Source: an uncultured Oscillibacter sp.
Lineage (GTDB): Bacteria > Bacillota_A > Clostridia > Oscillospirales > Oscillospiraceae
Reading direction: 5' to 3'
Length of the DNA: 24,740 nucleotides
NCBI GenBank assembly: GCA_951800675.1
Contig: CATOKC010000042.1
Location: 1 to 24,740 of the forward strand
Shown here: one piece after another, positions 15,285 to 23,580 of the stretch
Layout of the letters: each line of letters starts with the position of its first letter
Position numbering within the stretch: the stretch's first letter is position 1
Notes under the pieces: generated by a model
Told to the model about the DNA's origin: nothing
The model's input: only the letters and a program-made list of their open reading frames with translations
The model's database searches: none
Translations under genes and position numbers: made by a program

Positions 15285-15878
15285 ATGCCCCTGTCTCTGA
15301 TTCCCTCCTTCCTGCTCTACTGCTATGTGGGCGCCATTACCCCCGGCCCCGCCAACCTCTGCTCCCTCTCCACCGCCCTGCGGTATGGAAAGGGTCCCGC
15401 CCTGCGGCAGTGGCGGGGGCTGCTTACCGGCTTTTCATTGGTGTCCCTGGCCTCCGTGCTGGTCACCTATTTCCTGGGCGCCGTGCTGGACCAGTACGTG
15501 GGACTGTTGTCCTGGGTGGGAGCGGCTTACCTGCTGTGGATGGCCTGGCACACCCTCCGCTCCTCCGCCGGGCCGGAGGGCCAGGCCCCGGAGGCCCCGG
15601 GCTTTCTCACGGGACTGCTGGTACAGCTGACGAATGTGAAAATCATGGTCTTTTGCCTGATGGCGATGACCTCTTTTGTCCTGCCCTACACCCGGTCCTT
15701 CTGGGCCCTGCTGGCGGTGGGGCTGTTCCTCCCCTTCACCGGGCCGGTTGCCAATCTGGCCTGGCTCTTTGCCGGAGCTGCTCTGCAAAAGCTTTTTGCC
15801 AACCACCGAAAGGCCGTGGACATCGGCTGCGCCGCCGCCCTGGCCCTGTGCGCCGTCAGTCTGGTGCTACCCCATTGA
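15285..15878 (+). CDS. LysE/RhtB family amino-acid exporter
   Basis: 197-aa inner-membrane protein with about six hydrophobic segments. The N-terminal motif AITPGPANL is the LysE/RhtB signature (xPGP). A loop between the third helix and the next (about residues 90-105) is rich in glycine, alanine and glutamate. I chose ATG 15285 because AAAGGA lies 11 bases upstream; ATG 15273 abuts that site and is unlikely. The substrate is unknown: members export lysine, threonine, homoserine, leucine or other small solutes. The divergent LysR gene is its likely regulator. Confidence 0.9.
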   Translation: MPLSLIPSFLLYCYVGAITPGPANLCSLSTALRYGKGPALRQWRGLLTGFSLVSLASVLVTYFLGAVLDQYVGLLSWVGAAYLLWMAWHTLRSSAGPEGQAPEAPGFLTGLLVQLTNVKIMVFCLMAMTSFVLPYTRSFWALLAVGLFLPFTGPVANLAWLFAGAALQKLFANHRKAVDIGCAAALALCAVSLVLPH

Positions 15879-15897
15879 TTCCAAATGCGCCGCAGAA

Positions 15898-15927
15898 AGC
15901 GGAGAGGACCTTTCGGTTCTCTCCGCT
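15898..15927. terminator. Bidirectional terminator between the exporter and glycerate kinase
   Basis: AGCGGAGAGGACC-TTTC-GGTTCTCTCCGCT forms a 13-bp stem with one G-T pair, between two convergent genes. The T-runs are short on both strands (TGTTTC on plus, TTTCTG on minus). Confidence 0.75.
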
Positions 15928-15930
15928 GTT

Positions 15931-17166
15931 TCACTCTGTCGGCCAATAGAGGGCCACGCTCAGATCGTTGACGTTGGTGCCCGTAGGCCCGGTGACAATC
16001 AGGCCCCCCGCTTGCGCTAAGGCGTTGTAAGAATCGTTCTCCGCCAGCACCTCCGAAATTTCGATTCCCCAGCCCCGGAGAATGTCCCGGGTTCCGCCGT
16101 CCACATAGCCCCCCGCCGCGTCTGTGGGGCCGTCGGTGCCGTCGGAGCCCACGGAGAACAGGGCCGTTCCCTCCGTCCCCGCCAGGACGGGGGCCGCCGC
16201 CAGGGCCAGCTCCTGGTTCCGGCCTCCCTTTCCTTTTCCGGTGATCCGCACCACGGTCTCGCCGCCCAGGATGAGGGCCAAGGGCTTCCCCGCCTCCCGC
16301 TCCCGGAGGAGGGTCCGGGCCAGATTTTCCCCGGTCTCCCGGGCCTCCCCCGCCGCCCGGTCCGTGAGGACGCGGGCCTCGTAGCCAAGTCCCCGGCAGA
16401 CCTCCGCCGCCGTTTGGCAGAGCTGGGAGACGCTGCCGCAAATCCGGCTCTCCACATGGGGCAGCGCCGCCGGAAGGGGCCGGGCCAGCAGGGCCCGGGC
16501 CTGGGGCGACAGCTCTAAGCCGTACTTCTCCGCCACCGCCAAGGCCTCTTCCAGCGTAGAGCCGTCCACAGCGGCGGGGCCGGAGGCGATCATGTCCAGC
16601 CGGTCCCCCAGCACGTCGGAAAGCACCACGGAAAACACCCGGGCTGGGGCGCAGGCCGCGCCGAAACGGCCCCCCTTTACGTTGGACAGCCGCTTGCGGA
16701 CCCGGTTGACCGCTTGGATGTCCGCGCCGCAGGAAAGAAGCCGGCGGTTGATATCCTGGAATTCCGCCAGGGAGAGGTCCGACGCCTCGAAGAGGGCGGA
16801 GCCCCCGCCGGAGAGGAGGAACAGCAGGTCATCCTCCTCCCCCAGACCCTGGACCAGCTCCAAAGCCCGCTCCGACGCGGCGAAGGAAGCCGCGTCCGCC
16901 ACCGGGTGCCCCGCCTCCAAAATCTCCAGGCCCGGCAGGGGCCCTTGGCTGTGGCCGTATTTCGTCACCACCAAACCGCCGTCCACGCTTACGGCTTCCA
17001 GGGCGGCGGAGGCCATCCGCCACGCCGCCTTTCCCACGGAAACCAGCAGCGTCCGGCCAGGGCCGGGACAGAAGTCCCTCAGGGCCTCCCTCACCGCCAC
17101 ATCCGGCAGCGCCCGGCGAATTGCCTCGCCATAAATTTGTTCCGCGTGCCTTCGAAGCTCCGTCAT
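15931..17166 (-). CDS. Glycerate 2-kinase (GckA/TtuD, MOFRL family)
   Basis: 411-aa cytosolic kinase that phosphorylates D-glycerate, giving 2-phosphoglycerate in this family. The N-terminal domain (DUF4147) has VSVGKAAWRMA with the conserved lysine K46 and the nucleotide loop SGGGSA at 119-124. SDVLGD and IASGPAAVD follow. The C-terminal MOFRL domain carries GKGKGGRNQELAL and SVGSDGTDGPTDAAGG. ATG 17166 is eight bases from GGGAGG. A longer frame to 17223 crosses the promoter. It has its own promoter and is divergent from the isomerase-aldolase pair. Confidence 0.95.
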   Translation of the reverse strand: MTELRRHAEQIYGEAIRRALPDVAVREALRDFCPGPGRTLLVSVGKAAWRMASAALEAVSVDGGLVVTKYGHSQGPLPGLEILEAGHPVADAASFAASERALELVQGLGEEDDLLFLLSGGGSALFEASDLSLAEFQDINRRLLSCGADIQAVNRVRKRLSNVKGGRFGAACAPARVFSVVLSDVLGDRLDMIASGPAAVDGSTLEEALAVAEKYGLELSPQARALLARPLPAALPHVESRICGSVSQLCQTAAEVCRGLGYEARVLTDRAAGEARETGENLARTLLREREAGKPLALILGGETVVRITGKGKGGRNQELALAAAPVLAGTEGTALFSVGSDGTDGPTDAAGGYVDGGTRDILRGWGIEISEVLAENDSYNALAQAGGLIVTGPTGTNVNDLSVALYWPTE

Positions 17167-17194
17167 GCTTGCCGCCTCCCTTTTGTTGTATTCC

Positions 17195-17223
17195 AGTATA
17201 ACGGATGGAGAGGAAAAGGACAA
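17195..17223 (-). promoter_or_regulatory. Promoter of the glycerate kinase gene
   Basis: On the minus strand TTGTCC (17223-17218), 17 bp, TATACT (17200-17195), about 30 bp before the start codon. Confidence 0.82.
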
Positions 17224-17235
17224 TCATTTTTCCGT

Positions 17236-17264
17236 TTGCATTTTCCCGCCCGATGGGGTATGAT
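17236..17264 (+). promoter_or_regulatory. Promoter of the isomerase-aldolase operon
   Basis: TTGCAT (17236-17241), 17 bp, TATGAT (17259-17264), about 47 bp before the start codon of the MtnA-like gene. It is back to back with the glycerate kinase promoter. Confidence 0.78.
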
Positions 17265-17310
17265 GTGGAAAACACCGGGCGGAACCCCGCCGCGAAGGAG
17301 GCGCGCCAAT

Positions 17311-18363
17311 ATGAAGCGGATGGACGAGGGCATGCCCTTCCTCCTGCAATACAGACATGTGGCCTGGTACGAGGACGGAAAGGTCCGTATTTTAGACCGC
17401 CGGGTCTACCCGAAAGAGGTCCGGTTCGAGGTCTGCGAAACCTACCGGCAGGTGGTCCGGGCCATTGCGGACATGGTGACCCAGAGCGCCGGGCCCTACA
17501 CCGCCGTGGGCATGGGCATGGCCCTGGCGGCCCACCAGGTCCGGGACAAGGGCCGGGCGGAACAGCTTGCCTTTCTCCGCCAGGCGGCCCAGGAGCTGGC
17601 CCACGCCCGGCCCACCACCGCCAACCGCTACGGCCAGATCACCTTCCGCTGCGCGGACGTGGCGGAGGCGGCGCTGGAAGCGGGACAAAACCCCGTCGCC
17701 GCCATTGTGGAGGACACCCTGGAATCCCTGGGGCGGCGCTACAGCACGATGCAGCTGGTGGGGGACCGCTTGGAGGCCCTCATCCCCGAGGGCGGAACGG
17801 TTCTCACCCAATGCTACGGGGAAACCATCATCGGAACTCTTATCCGGGCCGCAAGGCGAACGGGAAAGTCTTTCCGGGTTTTCTGCGCGGAGACCCGGCC
17901 TTTCCTCCAGGGGGCCCGGCTCACCGCCAGCTGCTTCGCCCAGGCAGGCTTTGACACCACGGTGCTCACGGACAATATGATTGCCTACGCCATGGAGCGG
18001 GAGGGAATCGACGTCTTTACCTCCGCCGCGGACACCATCGCCCGGGACGGGCACATCGCCAACAAAACCGGCACCTTTCAGATTGCGATTCTGGCCAAGT
18101 ACTTCGGCGTTCCCTACTATGTCACCGGCATCCCCGACCGGGACAAGCGGTCGGCGGCGGACATTGTCATTGAACAGCGAGACCCCGGCCCCGTGCTGAC
18201 CTCCTGGGGCATTCCCAACACCGTCCCGGAGGTCAAAGGGGTTTATCCCTCCTTTGACGTGACGCCCCCGCACCTGATTTCCGGGGTGGTGACGGACAAG
18301 GGGGTCTACGTCCCCTATCTGCTGGACCAATATTTTGACTCGGAAGTCCGGGAATTTTACTGA
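17311..18363 (+). CDS. MtnA-like sugar-1-phosphate isomerase (eIF-2B alpha/beta/delta family)
   Basis: 350-aa protein of the family that includes 5-methylthioribose-1-phosphate isomerase, which turns an aldose 1-phosphate into a ketose 1-phosphate. The catalytic cysteine is C168 in LTQCYGE and the aspartate is D221 in TDNMIAYAM. CAETRPFLQGARLTA (192-206) and ANKTGTFQIAILAK (250-263) are family signatures, and ARPTTAN near 99-105 keeps one phosphate-binding arginine. The usual VRGAPAIG segment is replaced by TQSAGPYTAVG (57-67), so a second phosphate contact is altered and the substrate may differ from methylthioribose 1-phosphate. ATG 17311 follows AAGGAGG. It is 13 bp upstream of a class II aldolase, suggesting a two-step pathway. 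Confidence 0.85.
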   Translation: MKRMDEGMPFLLQYRHVAWYEDGKVRILDRRVYPKEVRFEVCETYRQVVRAIADMVTQSAGPYTAVGMGMALAAHQVRDKGRAEQLAFLRQAAQELAHARPTTANRYGQITFRCADVAEAALEAGQNPVAAIVEDTLESLGRRYSTMQLVGDRLEALIPEGGTVLTQCYGETIIGTLIRAARRTGKSFRVFCAETRPFLQGARLTASCFAQAGFDTTVLTDNMIAYAMEREGIDVFTSAADTIARDGHIANKTGTFQIAILAKYFGVPYYVTGIPDRDKRSAADIVIEQRDPGPVLTSWGIPNTVPEVKGVYPSFDVTPPHLISGVVTDKGVYVPYLLDQYFDSEVREFY

Positions 18364-18376
18364 GGAGGATTCGGCT

Positions 18377-19042
18377 ATGCTGCTGCAAAAAGAACGGGAG
18401 CTGGTAGTGGAGTACGGCAGGAAAATGAGCGCCGACCGCCTTTGCACCGGCACCAGCGGAAATATCAGCGTCTATGTTCCGGAGCGGGGCCTTTTGGCTA
18501 TCAGCCCCTCCGGCATCGGCTACTTCGACACCCGGCCGGAGGACGTAGTGGTCATGGACCTGGAGGCCAGCATCGTGGAGGGAACCCGGAAGCCCTCCAG
18601 CGAGTGGGCCCTCCACACCCTTTTTTACAAGAACAAGCCCCACATCCGGGCTGTGGTCCACACCCATTCCATGTACTGCACCACCTTCGCCGTACTGGGC
18701 CGGCCCCTCCGGGCCGTTCACTACGCCATCGCCGACGCCGGGGCGGCGGAGGTCCCCTGCGCGCCCTACTACCCCTTCGGCACCTTAGAACTGGCGGAGG
18801 CCGCCGTGGAGACTGCCGGGGACAGCGACGCCGTGCTGCTGGGAAACCATGGGCTGGTGGCCTGCGGAAAGGACCTCGCCGGGGCCTACGGCTTGGCGCT
18901 GAACATGGAATATGTGGCGGAGCTTCAATACCGGGCCCTGTGCGTCGGAACGCCCAACGTCCTCGGCAAGGAGGCCATGGAGGACGTCATGGAGCGGTTC
19001 AAATCCTACGGACAGCCGGAAGGCAGGAAAACAGGCTATTAA
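18377..19042 (+). CDS. Class II aldolase (FucA-like), probable deoxypentulose-phosphate aldolase
   Basis: 221-aa zinc aldolase of the L-fuculose-1-phosphate/ribulose-phosphate epimerase family. TSGNIS at 26-31 and SPSGIGY at 43-49 form the phosphate pocket. E76 is the catalytic acid in SSEWALH, and the zinc ligands are H95 and H97 (VVHTHS) and H158 (GNHGL). ATG 18377 has AGGAGG eight bases upstream. It is cotranscribed with the MtnA-like isomerase. In known DHAP-shunt pairs such an aldolase splits 5-(methylthio)- or 5-deoxy-ribulose 1-phosphate into DHAP and an aldehyde. That substrate is inferred from pairing; fuculose or rhamnulose phosphate is possible. Confidence 0.88.
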   Translation: MLLQKERELVVEYGRKMSADRLCTGTSGNISVYVPERGLLAISPSGIGYFDTRPEDVVVMDLEASIVEGTRKPSSEWALHTLFYKNKPHIRAVVHTHSMYCTTFAVLGRPLRAVHYAIADAGAAEVPCAPYYPFGTLELAEAAVETAGDSDAVLLGNHGLVACGKDLAGAYGLALNMEYVAELQYRALCVGTPNVLGKEAMEDVMERFKSYGQPEGRKTGY

Positions 19043-19050
19043 AAACCACG

Positions 19051-19083
19051 AACCGGCGGGACGCTGTATGCGTCCCGCCGGTT
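19051..19083. terminator. Bidirectional terminator after the aldolase gene
   Basis: AACCGGCGGGACGC-TGTAT-GCGTCCCGCCGGTT, a perfect 14-bp stem between convergent genes. On the minus strand it is followed by CGTGG and then TTTTT; on the plus strand only a short T-run follows. Confidence 0.85.
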
Positions 19084-19088
19084 TGCCG

Positions 19089-19595
19089 TCACAGGGGCAG
19101 TTCCTTCCCCAGCCGCTTGTACATGGTTTTCTTCACCGCCCGGAGGATGTTTTCATACCCCGTGCATCGGCAGAGGTGGCCGGAAAGGAGCTTGCGCAGC
19201 TCCGCGTCCGTATACTCCTTGCCGGACTCCAGAATCTCCACCGCCGTCAGGATGAAGCCCGGGGAGCAGAAGCCGCACTGAATCGCCGCCTCGTCCACAA
19301 ATGCCTGCTGGATGTCGGAAAGCTCCCCGTTGGGGCCCAGGAGGCCCTCCAGGGTGCGGACCTTCTTTCCCTCCGCCCAGACGGCCAGGTAGATGCAGGA
19401 GTTGAACGCCTCGCCGTCAATCAGCACGTTGCAGGCTCCGCACTCCCCCACCTCGCAGCCTTTTTTAACCGAGGTCATGCGGAAGTCGTTCCGCAGCATG
19501 TCGGTGAGGCTGGCCCGGACGTCCACCGTCCGCTCCACGTCCTTGCCGTTGAGGTTGAAGCGGACCGTCTGATATTGAATGTTGTGTTTCTCCAT
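19089..19595 (-). CDS. Xanthine-dehydrogenase-type 2Fe-2S subunit
   Basis: 168-aa small subunit of a molybdenum hydroxylase, passing electrons from the Mo centre to FAD. The N-terminal plant-type ferredoxin domain has the cluster motif CEVGECGAC with a fourth cysteine further on (NSCIYL). The C-terminal helical domain has CGFCSPG and CRCTG for the second [2Fe-2S] cluster. ATG 19595 overlaps the stop of the FAD subunit (TGATG) and uses GGAGGTG inside that gene. A GTG one codon earlier is also in frame. Last gene of the Mo-FAD-FeS operon. Confidence 0.95.
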   Translation of the reverse strand: MEKHNIQYQTVRFNLNGKDVERTVDVRASLTDMLRNDFRMTSVKKGCEVGECGACNVLIDGEAFNSCIYLAVWAEGKKVRTLEGLLGPNGELSDIQQAFVDEAAIQCGFCSPGFILTAVEILESGKEYTDAELRKLLSGHLCRCTGYENILRAVKKTMYKRLGKELPL

Positions 19596-20476
19596 CACAG
19601 GTCACCTCCCGCCAGTTTCACGGACTCGATGAAGGCCCGCTTCGCGCTCTCCACGGCGATGTGGAGGCGGAAGTCCCTGGCCGCCCGCCAGGAGTCCCGG
19701 GGGTTGATGTCCTCCTTGACAGCCTGGGCGAACCGCTCCGCCAGCTCCAGGCTGACGGGCTGTCCGGCGGCGAATCTTTCCGCCGTTTCGGCCCGCAGGG
19801 GCACAGGGCCCGCCACGCCGAAGGCGACCCTTGCCCGCTCCACCGTTTTCTTATCGGCGGAGAGCCGGACGTTGACGGAGGTTCCCAGGGTGGCGATGTC
19901 CATGGCGTTTCGCATGGCGTATTTAATATAGTGGCCGAAGCAGTTCTCGTAGCTCTCCTTGGGAATCAAGATGGCGGTCTGGATTTCGCCTTCCCGAATG
20001 TCCACCTTGCCCGCCTTGATATAGAAGTCATGGATCGGCTGGCGGCGGACGCCCTCCGGGCCCGTCAGCTCCACAATGGCCTCCCAGGCGTGGAGGGTGG
20101 AGGCGGAGTCGGCGGAGGTGACGCCGTTGCAGGTGTTTCCGCCGATGGTGCCGATGTTCCGAATCTGGGGGCCGCCCACCTGGTCCACGGCCTCGCCCAA
20201 GACGTTGATGTATTTCTGAATCAGGGGGTCCCGGGTGATATGAGAAAAGCTGGTGAGAGAGCCGATGCGAAGGGTCCCGTCGGCGTCCAGGGACACGCCC
20301 CGGATCTCGTCCAGGGTCTGGATGGAGATGAGCTCCGCCCCGGCCCGCTTGCCCTCCCGCATCTGGACCAGCACGTCGGAGCCTCCGGCGATGATCTGAG
20401 CCTCGGGATGGGCAAGGCGCAGGGCCACGGCATCCTTGACGCTCTTCGCCTGATACAGGGCTTTCATGTCATACAT
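19595..20476 (-). CDS. Xanthine-dehydrogenase-type FAD-binding subunit
   Basis: 293-aa middle subunit (CoxM/XdhB type). IIAGGSDVLVQMREGKR near residue 28 matches the flavin-binding AGGTD motif, and IGTIGGNTCNGVTSADSA near 111 is the second FAD motif. The C-terminal CO-dehydrogenase flavoprotein domain follows. The start is ATG 20476 with GGAGG nine bases upstream. It lies 15 bp after the Mo subunit and overlaps the Fe-S subunit, so the three form one operon. Confidence 0.95.
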   Translation of the reverse strand: MYDMKALYQAKSVKDAVALRLAHPEAQIIAGGSDVLVQMREGKRAGAELISIQTLDEIRGVSLDADGTLRIGSLTSFSHITRDPLIQKYINVLGEAVDQVGGPQIRNIGTIGGNTCNGVTSADSASTLHAWEAIVELTGPEGVRRQPIHDFYIKAGKVDIREGEIQTAILIPKESYENCFGHYIKYAMRNAMDIATLGTSVNVRLSADKKTVERARVAFGVAGPVPLRAETAERFAAGQPVSLELAERFAQAVKEDINPRDSWRAARDFRLHIAVESAKRAFIESVKLAGGDL

Positions 20477-20491
20477 ACGCTGGGCCCTCCT

Positions 20492-22789
20492 TTAGTCGTT
20501 GATGAGCCCCGCCTCTTTGAACTTCCGATAGAGGACATGGGGCGTGATGGGGCAGGAATCAATGGCCACGCCGGTAGCGTTCAAAATCGCGTTGCGAATG
20601 GCCGGCGCGCCGGAGCAGGCCGGGGGCTCGCCCAGGGCCTTGGTGCCGTAGGGGCTGGTGGGCTCCGGGTTCTCCACAAAGGCGGCCTCCAGCGTGGGGT
20701 GGTCCATGAAAGTGGAGAGCTTATAGTCCAGCAGGTTGTTGTTTAGGGGTTTGCCGGTCTTTTCGTCGAACTTCAATTCCTCGGAAAGGCCGTAGCCGAT
20801 GGCCATGGACATGCCGCCGTGGACCTGGGCCTCCGCCAGGGCGGGGTTAATCAGCGTGCCGCAGTCGTGGACGTTCACCAGCCGCAGAAGGGTGGCCTTG
20901 CACACGGGAATGTCCACCTCCACCTCCGCGAAGGAGCAGCCGAAGGAATAGGCGTTGGATTTGATCTGTGCCGTGGTCTCGGCGGTGATATGCCGGCTGC
21001 TCTCCAGGGAGTACAGGCTTTCCGTCGCCAGGTCCCCCAGGGATTTCAGAACGCGCCCATCGCTCTTGCGGACAATCTGCCCGTCCACCAGATCCAGGTT
21101 GGAAACAGGCATCCGGGTCTGCTCGTGGGCAACGTTCAAAATGCGCTCCCGCAGGGCCAGGGCCGTCTGCATGATGGAAAAGCCGCCGATGTAGGTCTGC
21201 CGGGAGGCATAGGCCCCGGTGCCGAAGGGGGTAATATCCGTGTCCTGAGTGGAGACCACATGAACGTCACCAAGGGGAATGCCCACGGCGTCCGCCACCA
21301 TCTGGGAATAGGCCGTGTCGCAGCCCTGGCCGATCTCCGTCTCACCGGTCTGGAACTGGAGGGAGCCGTCCTGATTCAGCACCATCCGGCAGGAGGAGGA
21401 TTCCAGGGAGATGGGCCAAACGGCGGTATTGTACCAGAACACCGCCAACCCCACGCCCCTGCGGATCGGGCCGGTCTGATTTTGGTATTCCTCAAACTTT
21501 TTCCGGTAGTCCAGCAGTTCCAAGGCCTTGTCCATGCACTGGTTGAAGGTGTCGGAGTAGAGCTCGTTTTTGGAGAAGCCGTCCACGTAGCCCACGGGCA
21601 TCAGGTTTTTCCGGCGGAATTCCAGAGGGGACATTTGAATCGCCTTGCAGATGTCGTCGATGTGGCTCTCCCCGGCGAACATGGCCTGGGGGATGCCATA
21701 GCCCCGCATGGCCCCGGCGGAAGGCCGGTTCGTGTACACCGTCCAGCTGTCGCACTCCACATTGGGGCAGGGGTAGAGCTGAGGGAAGGCGTTCATGCCC
21801 TTAGCCACGATGCCGTGGCCGTGGGAGGCGTAGGCCCCCTGGTTGGAAAACGCTTCCAGCTTCCGGGCGACCAATGTGCCGTCGGGCCGGACATAGGAAA
21901 TAACGTGGGTACGGATGGCGTGTCGGACCCGGTTGGAGACAAAGGTCTCCTCCCGGCTGCACTCCAGCTTCACCAGGCGTCCTCCGACCTTCGTGGAGCA
22001 CCAGGCGCACAGGGGCTCGTACAGCGCGTCCTGCTTGTTGCCAAAGCCGCCGCCGATATAGGGCTTGATGACGCGGACCTTGCCCCAGGGAATCCCCAGG
22101 GCCTGGCCCACCACCCGGCGGACGATGTGGGGAATCTGGGTGGAGCTGACCACCACCACCCGGCCCGCCTCCTCATAGGCGAAGCAGCCGTGGTTTTCGA
22201 TGTGGCAGTGCTGGACGGTAGGTGTGTCGTACCAGCCCTCCACCTTGATGAGGCCGGGCTCCCGCCGGGCGGTCTCGTAATCTCCCCGGCGGACGTCGGA
22301 ATGGGCCAGGATGTTGTTCGGATACCGTCCCTCGTGAAGCTGGGGCGCGCCATCCTTCATGGCCTCCTGCACGTCCAGAACAAAGGGCAGCTCCTCATAC
22401 TCCACCTTCAAAGCCCGGACAGCCTGGGCGGCGGCCACCTCGTCCTCGGCGATAACCACCGCCACCTCGTCGCCGTAGTAGCGGACGTGCCGGTTTAAAA
22501 GCTTCCGGTCCGCCACGTCCTGGTGATGGGGGTCCGTGGACCAGGGATGGCCCGCCGTGGGAAACTCGATGTCCGGCGCGTCGAAGCAGGTCAGGACCTT
22601 CACCACGCCCGGGACGGCCTCCGCCACCGAGGTATCCACGGACTTCACAAAGCCGTGGGCGATGGTGGAATGGCAGATTTTCGCGATCAGGGCGCTGCGG
22701 TCACAGAGGTCGTCCATGTATTTGGCCCGGCCTGTGGCCTTCTCATAGGCGTCCACCCGGATCACGCTCTTGCCGACGCTTTTGCTCAT
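20492..22789 (-). CDS. Xanthine-dehydrogenase family molybdopterin-binding subunit
   Basis: 765-aa catalytic subunit of a purine or related N-heterocycle hydroxylase. The N-terminal hammerhead domain (from VGKSVIRVDAYEKATG) is followed by the Mo-cofactor domain. GGGFGNK is at 246-252, GAMRGYG at 359-365, GETEIGQG at 482-489, and the catalytic glutamate is about E721 in LGEPP. ATG 22789 has AAAGGAGGGCACCCT just upstream. The exact substrate (xanthine, hypoxanthine, nicotinate or another ring) cannot be read from motifs alone; the arginine before GYG and the missing aromatic residues leave it open. First gene of the three-subunit operon, divergent from the MocA-like gene. Confidence 0.93.
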   Translation of the reverse strand: MSKSVGKSVIRVDAYEKATGRAKYMDDLCDRSALIAKICHSTIAHGFVKSVDTSVAEAVPGVVKVLTCFDAPDIEFPTAGHPWSTDPHHQDVADRKLLNRHVRYYGDEVAVVIAEDEVAAAQAVRALKVEYEELPFVLDVQEAMKDGAPQLHEGRYPNNILAHSDVRRGDYETARREPGLIKVEGWYDTPTVQHCHIENHGCFAYEEAGRVVVVSSTQIPHIVRRVVGQALGIPWGKVRVIKPYIGGGFGNKQDALYEPLCAWCSTKVGGRLVKLECSREETFVSNRVRHAIRTHVISYVRPDGTLVARKLEAFSNQGAYASHGHGIVAKGMNAFPQLYPCPNVECDSWTVYTNRPSAGAMRGYGIPQAMFAGESHIDDICKAIQMSPLEFRRKNLMPVGYVDGFSKNELYSDTFNQCMDKALELLDYRKKFEEYQNQTGPIRRGVGLAVFWYNTAVWPISLESSSCRMVLNQDGSLQFQTGETEIGQGCDTAYSQMVADAVGIPLGDVHVVSTQDTDITPFGTGAYASRQTYIGGFSIMQTALALRERILNVAHEQTRMPVSNLDLVDGQIVRKSDGRVLKSLGDLATESLYSLESSRHITAETTAQIKSNAYSFGCSFAEVEVDIPVCKATLLRLVNVHDCGTLINPALAEAQVHGGMSMAIGYGLSEELKFDEKTGKPLNNNLLDYKLSTFMDHPTLEAAFVENPEPTSPYGTKALGEPPACSGAPAIRNAILNATGVAIDSCPITPHVLYRKFKEAGLIND

Positions 22790-22839
22790 AGGGTGCCCTC
22801 CTTTTCTATTACAACTTCACTCCCGGGGAAACGGGACCC

Positions 22840-22869
22840 TTGACTGGACGGGAGAAAAGAGGATATACT
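22840..22869 (+). promoter_or_regulatory. Promoter of the MocA-like gene
   Basis: TTGACT (22840-22845), 18 bp, TATACT (22864-22869), about 40 bp before the start codon. Confidence 0.75.
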
Positions 22870-22890
22870 ACTTTTATAAACACTTGCTAA
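22862..22890 (-). promoter_or_regulatory. Weak candidate promoter of the Mo-hydroxylase operon
   Basis: On the minus strand TTAGCA (22890-22885), 17 bp, TATATC (22867-22862). Each hexamer is about four of six to consensus. The -10 overlaps the -10 of the divergent MocA-like gene, so the two promoters would compete. Confidence 0.35.
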
Positions 22891-22908
22891 ATATGGGGGT
22901 CGCAGAAT

Positions 22909-23484
22909 ATGGTACAGACATTGGGCTGTGTGGTGATGGCGGCGGGAAACGCCCGCCGGTTTGGGGAGAACAAGCTGGCCGCCGGAGTGGGGGGCCGGAG
23001 CCTGATTCTCCGGGCGCTGGAGGCCGTGCCTAGGGAGGAATTTGAACAGGTCGCGGTGGTAACCCAATACCCGGAGGTCCTGGAGCTGGCGGAGCGGTTT
23101 CACTTCTCCGCCGTCCGGAACGAGCACCCGGATTGGGGCATCAGCCACACCATCCGCCTGGGACTGGAATCCCTGGGAGGCTGCGCCGCCGCCATGTTCC
23201 TGGTCAGCGATCAGCCTCTTTTGAAGCGGGAGAGCGTCAAGGCCCTGGTGGAGCTCTGGCGCTCCCAGCCGAAGAAGATCGCCGCCCTGGCTCACGGCGG
23301 GGTCCGGGGGAATCCCTGCGTCTTCCCCGCCCGGTTCTTCCCGGAGCTGCTGGAGCTCCGGGAGGACCACGGGGGAAACACCGTCATCCGGCGGCACGAG
23401 GAAGACCTTGTTTTGCTGGAAGTGCCGGAGGAGGAGCTGACGGATGTGGACACGCCGGAGGCCCTGAAAGGATTGAAGCCTTAG
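22909..23484 (+). CDS. mocA: MocA/YgfJ-type molybdenum cofactor nucleotidyltransferase
   Basis: 191-aa NTP-transferase of the MobA-like superfamily. The nucleotide-binding loop VMAAGNARRFGENK spans about residues 9-22. The metal-binding aspartate is in SDQPLL near residue 100, and HGGVRGNPCVFP and DHGGNTVIRR follow, as in MocA-type proteins. MocA makes the cytosine-dinucleotide form of the Mo cofactor; YgfJ relatives accompany selenium-dependent Mo hydroxylases. Its placement between two hydroxylase loci supports a maturation role. The ribosome binding site is weak (GGGGGT). Whether the product is the CTP- or GTP-type cofactor cannot be judged here. Confidence 0.9.
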   Translation: MVQTLGCVVMAAGNARRFGENKLAAGVGGRSLILRALEAVPREEFEQVAVVTQYPEVLELAERFHFSAVRNEHPDWGISHTIRLGLESLGGCAAAMFLVSDQPLLKRESVKALVELWRSQPKKIAALAHGGVRGNPCVFPARFFPELLELREDHGGNTVIRRHEEDLVLLEVPEEELTDVDTPEALKGLKP

Positions 23485-23507
23485 AGGCCGGCAGCTTGAG
23501 GGGAAAT

Positions 23508-23529
23508 GGCCTGAGCGGGGGCTCAGGCC
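23508..23529. terminator. Candidate terminator hairpin between convergent genes
   Basis: GGCCTGAGC-GGGG-GCTCAGGCC, a perfect 9-bp stem between the MocA-like gene and the convergent Mo-subunit gene. Neither strand has a clear T-tract, so termination efficiency is uncertain. Confidence 0.5.
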
Positions 23530-23580
23530 CCACAAGGGGACTTCCTACTCCTCCCGGGGCGCCCTGCATCCATCAGCCGG

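Noticed and set aside
16714..17310. N-terminal extension of the MtnA-like frame back to 16714
   Set aside because: It runs antisense through the glycerate kinase gene and across both promoters; ATG 17311 has the ribosome binding site.
20819..22498. Long plus-strand open frame of 559 codons opposite the Mo subunit
   Set aside because: It is antisense to a clearly conserved enzyme, has a composition typical of a GC-rich shadow frame and no family motifs.
22790..22908. Molybdenum-cofactor or purine riboswitch upstream of the hydroxylase operon
   Set aside because: The gap is about 120 bp and shows only a weak 5-bp stem (TCCCG/CGGGA); no conserved riboswitch core was recognisable.
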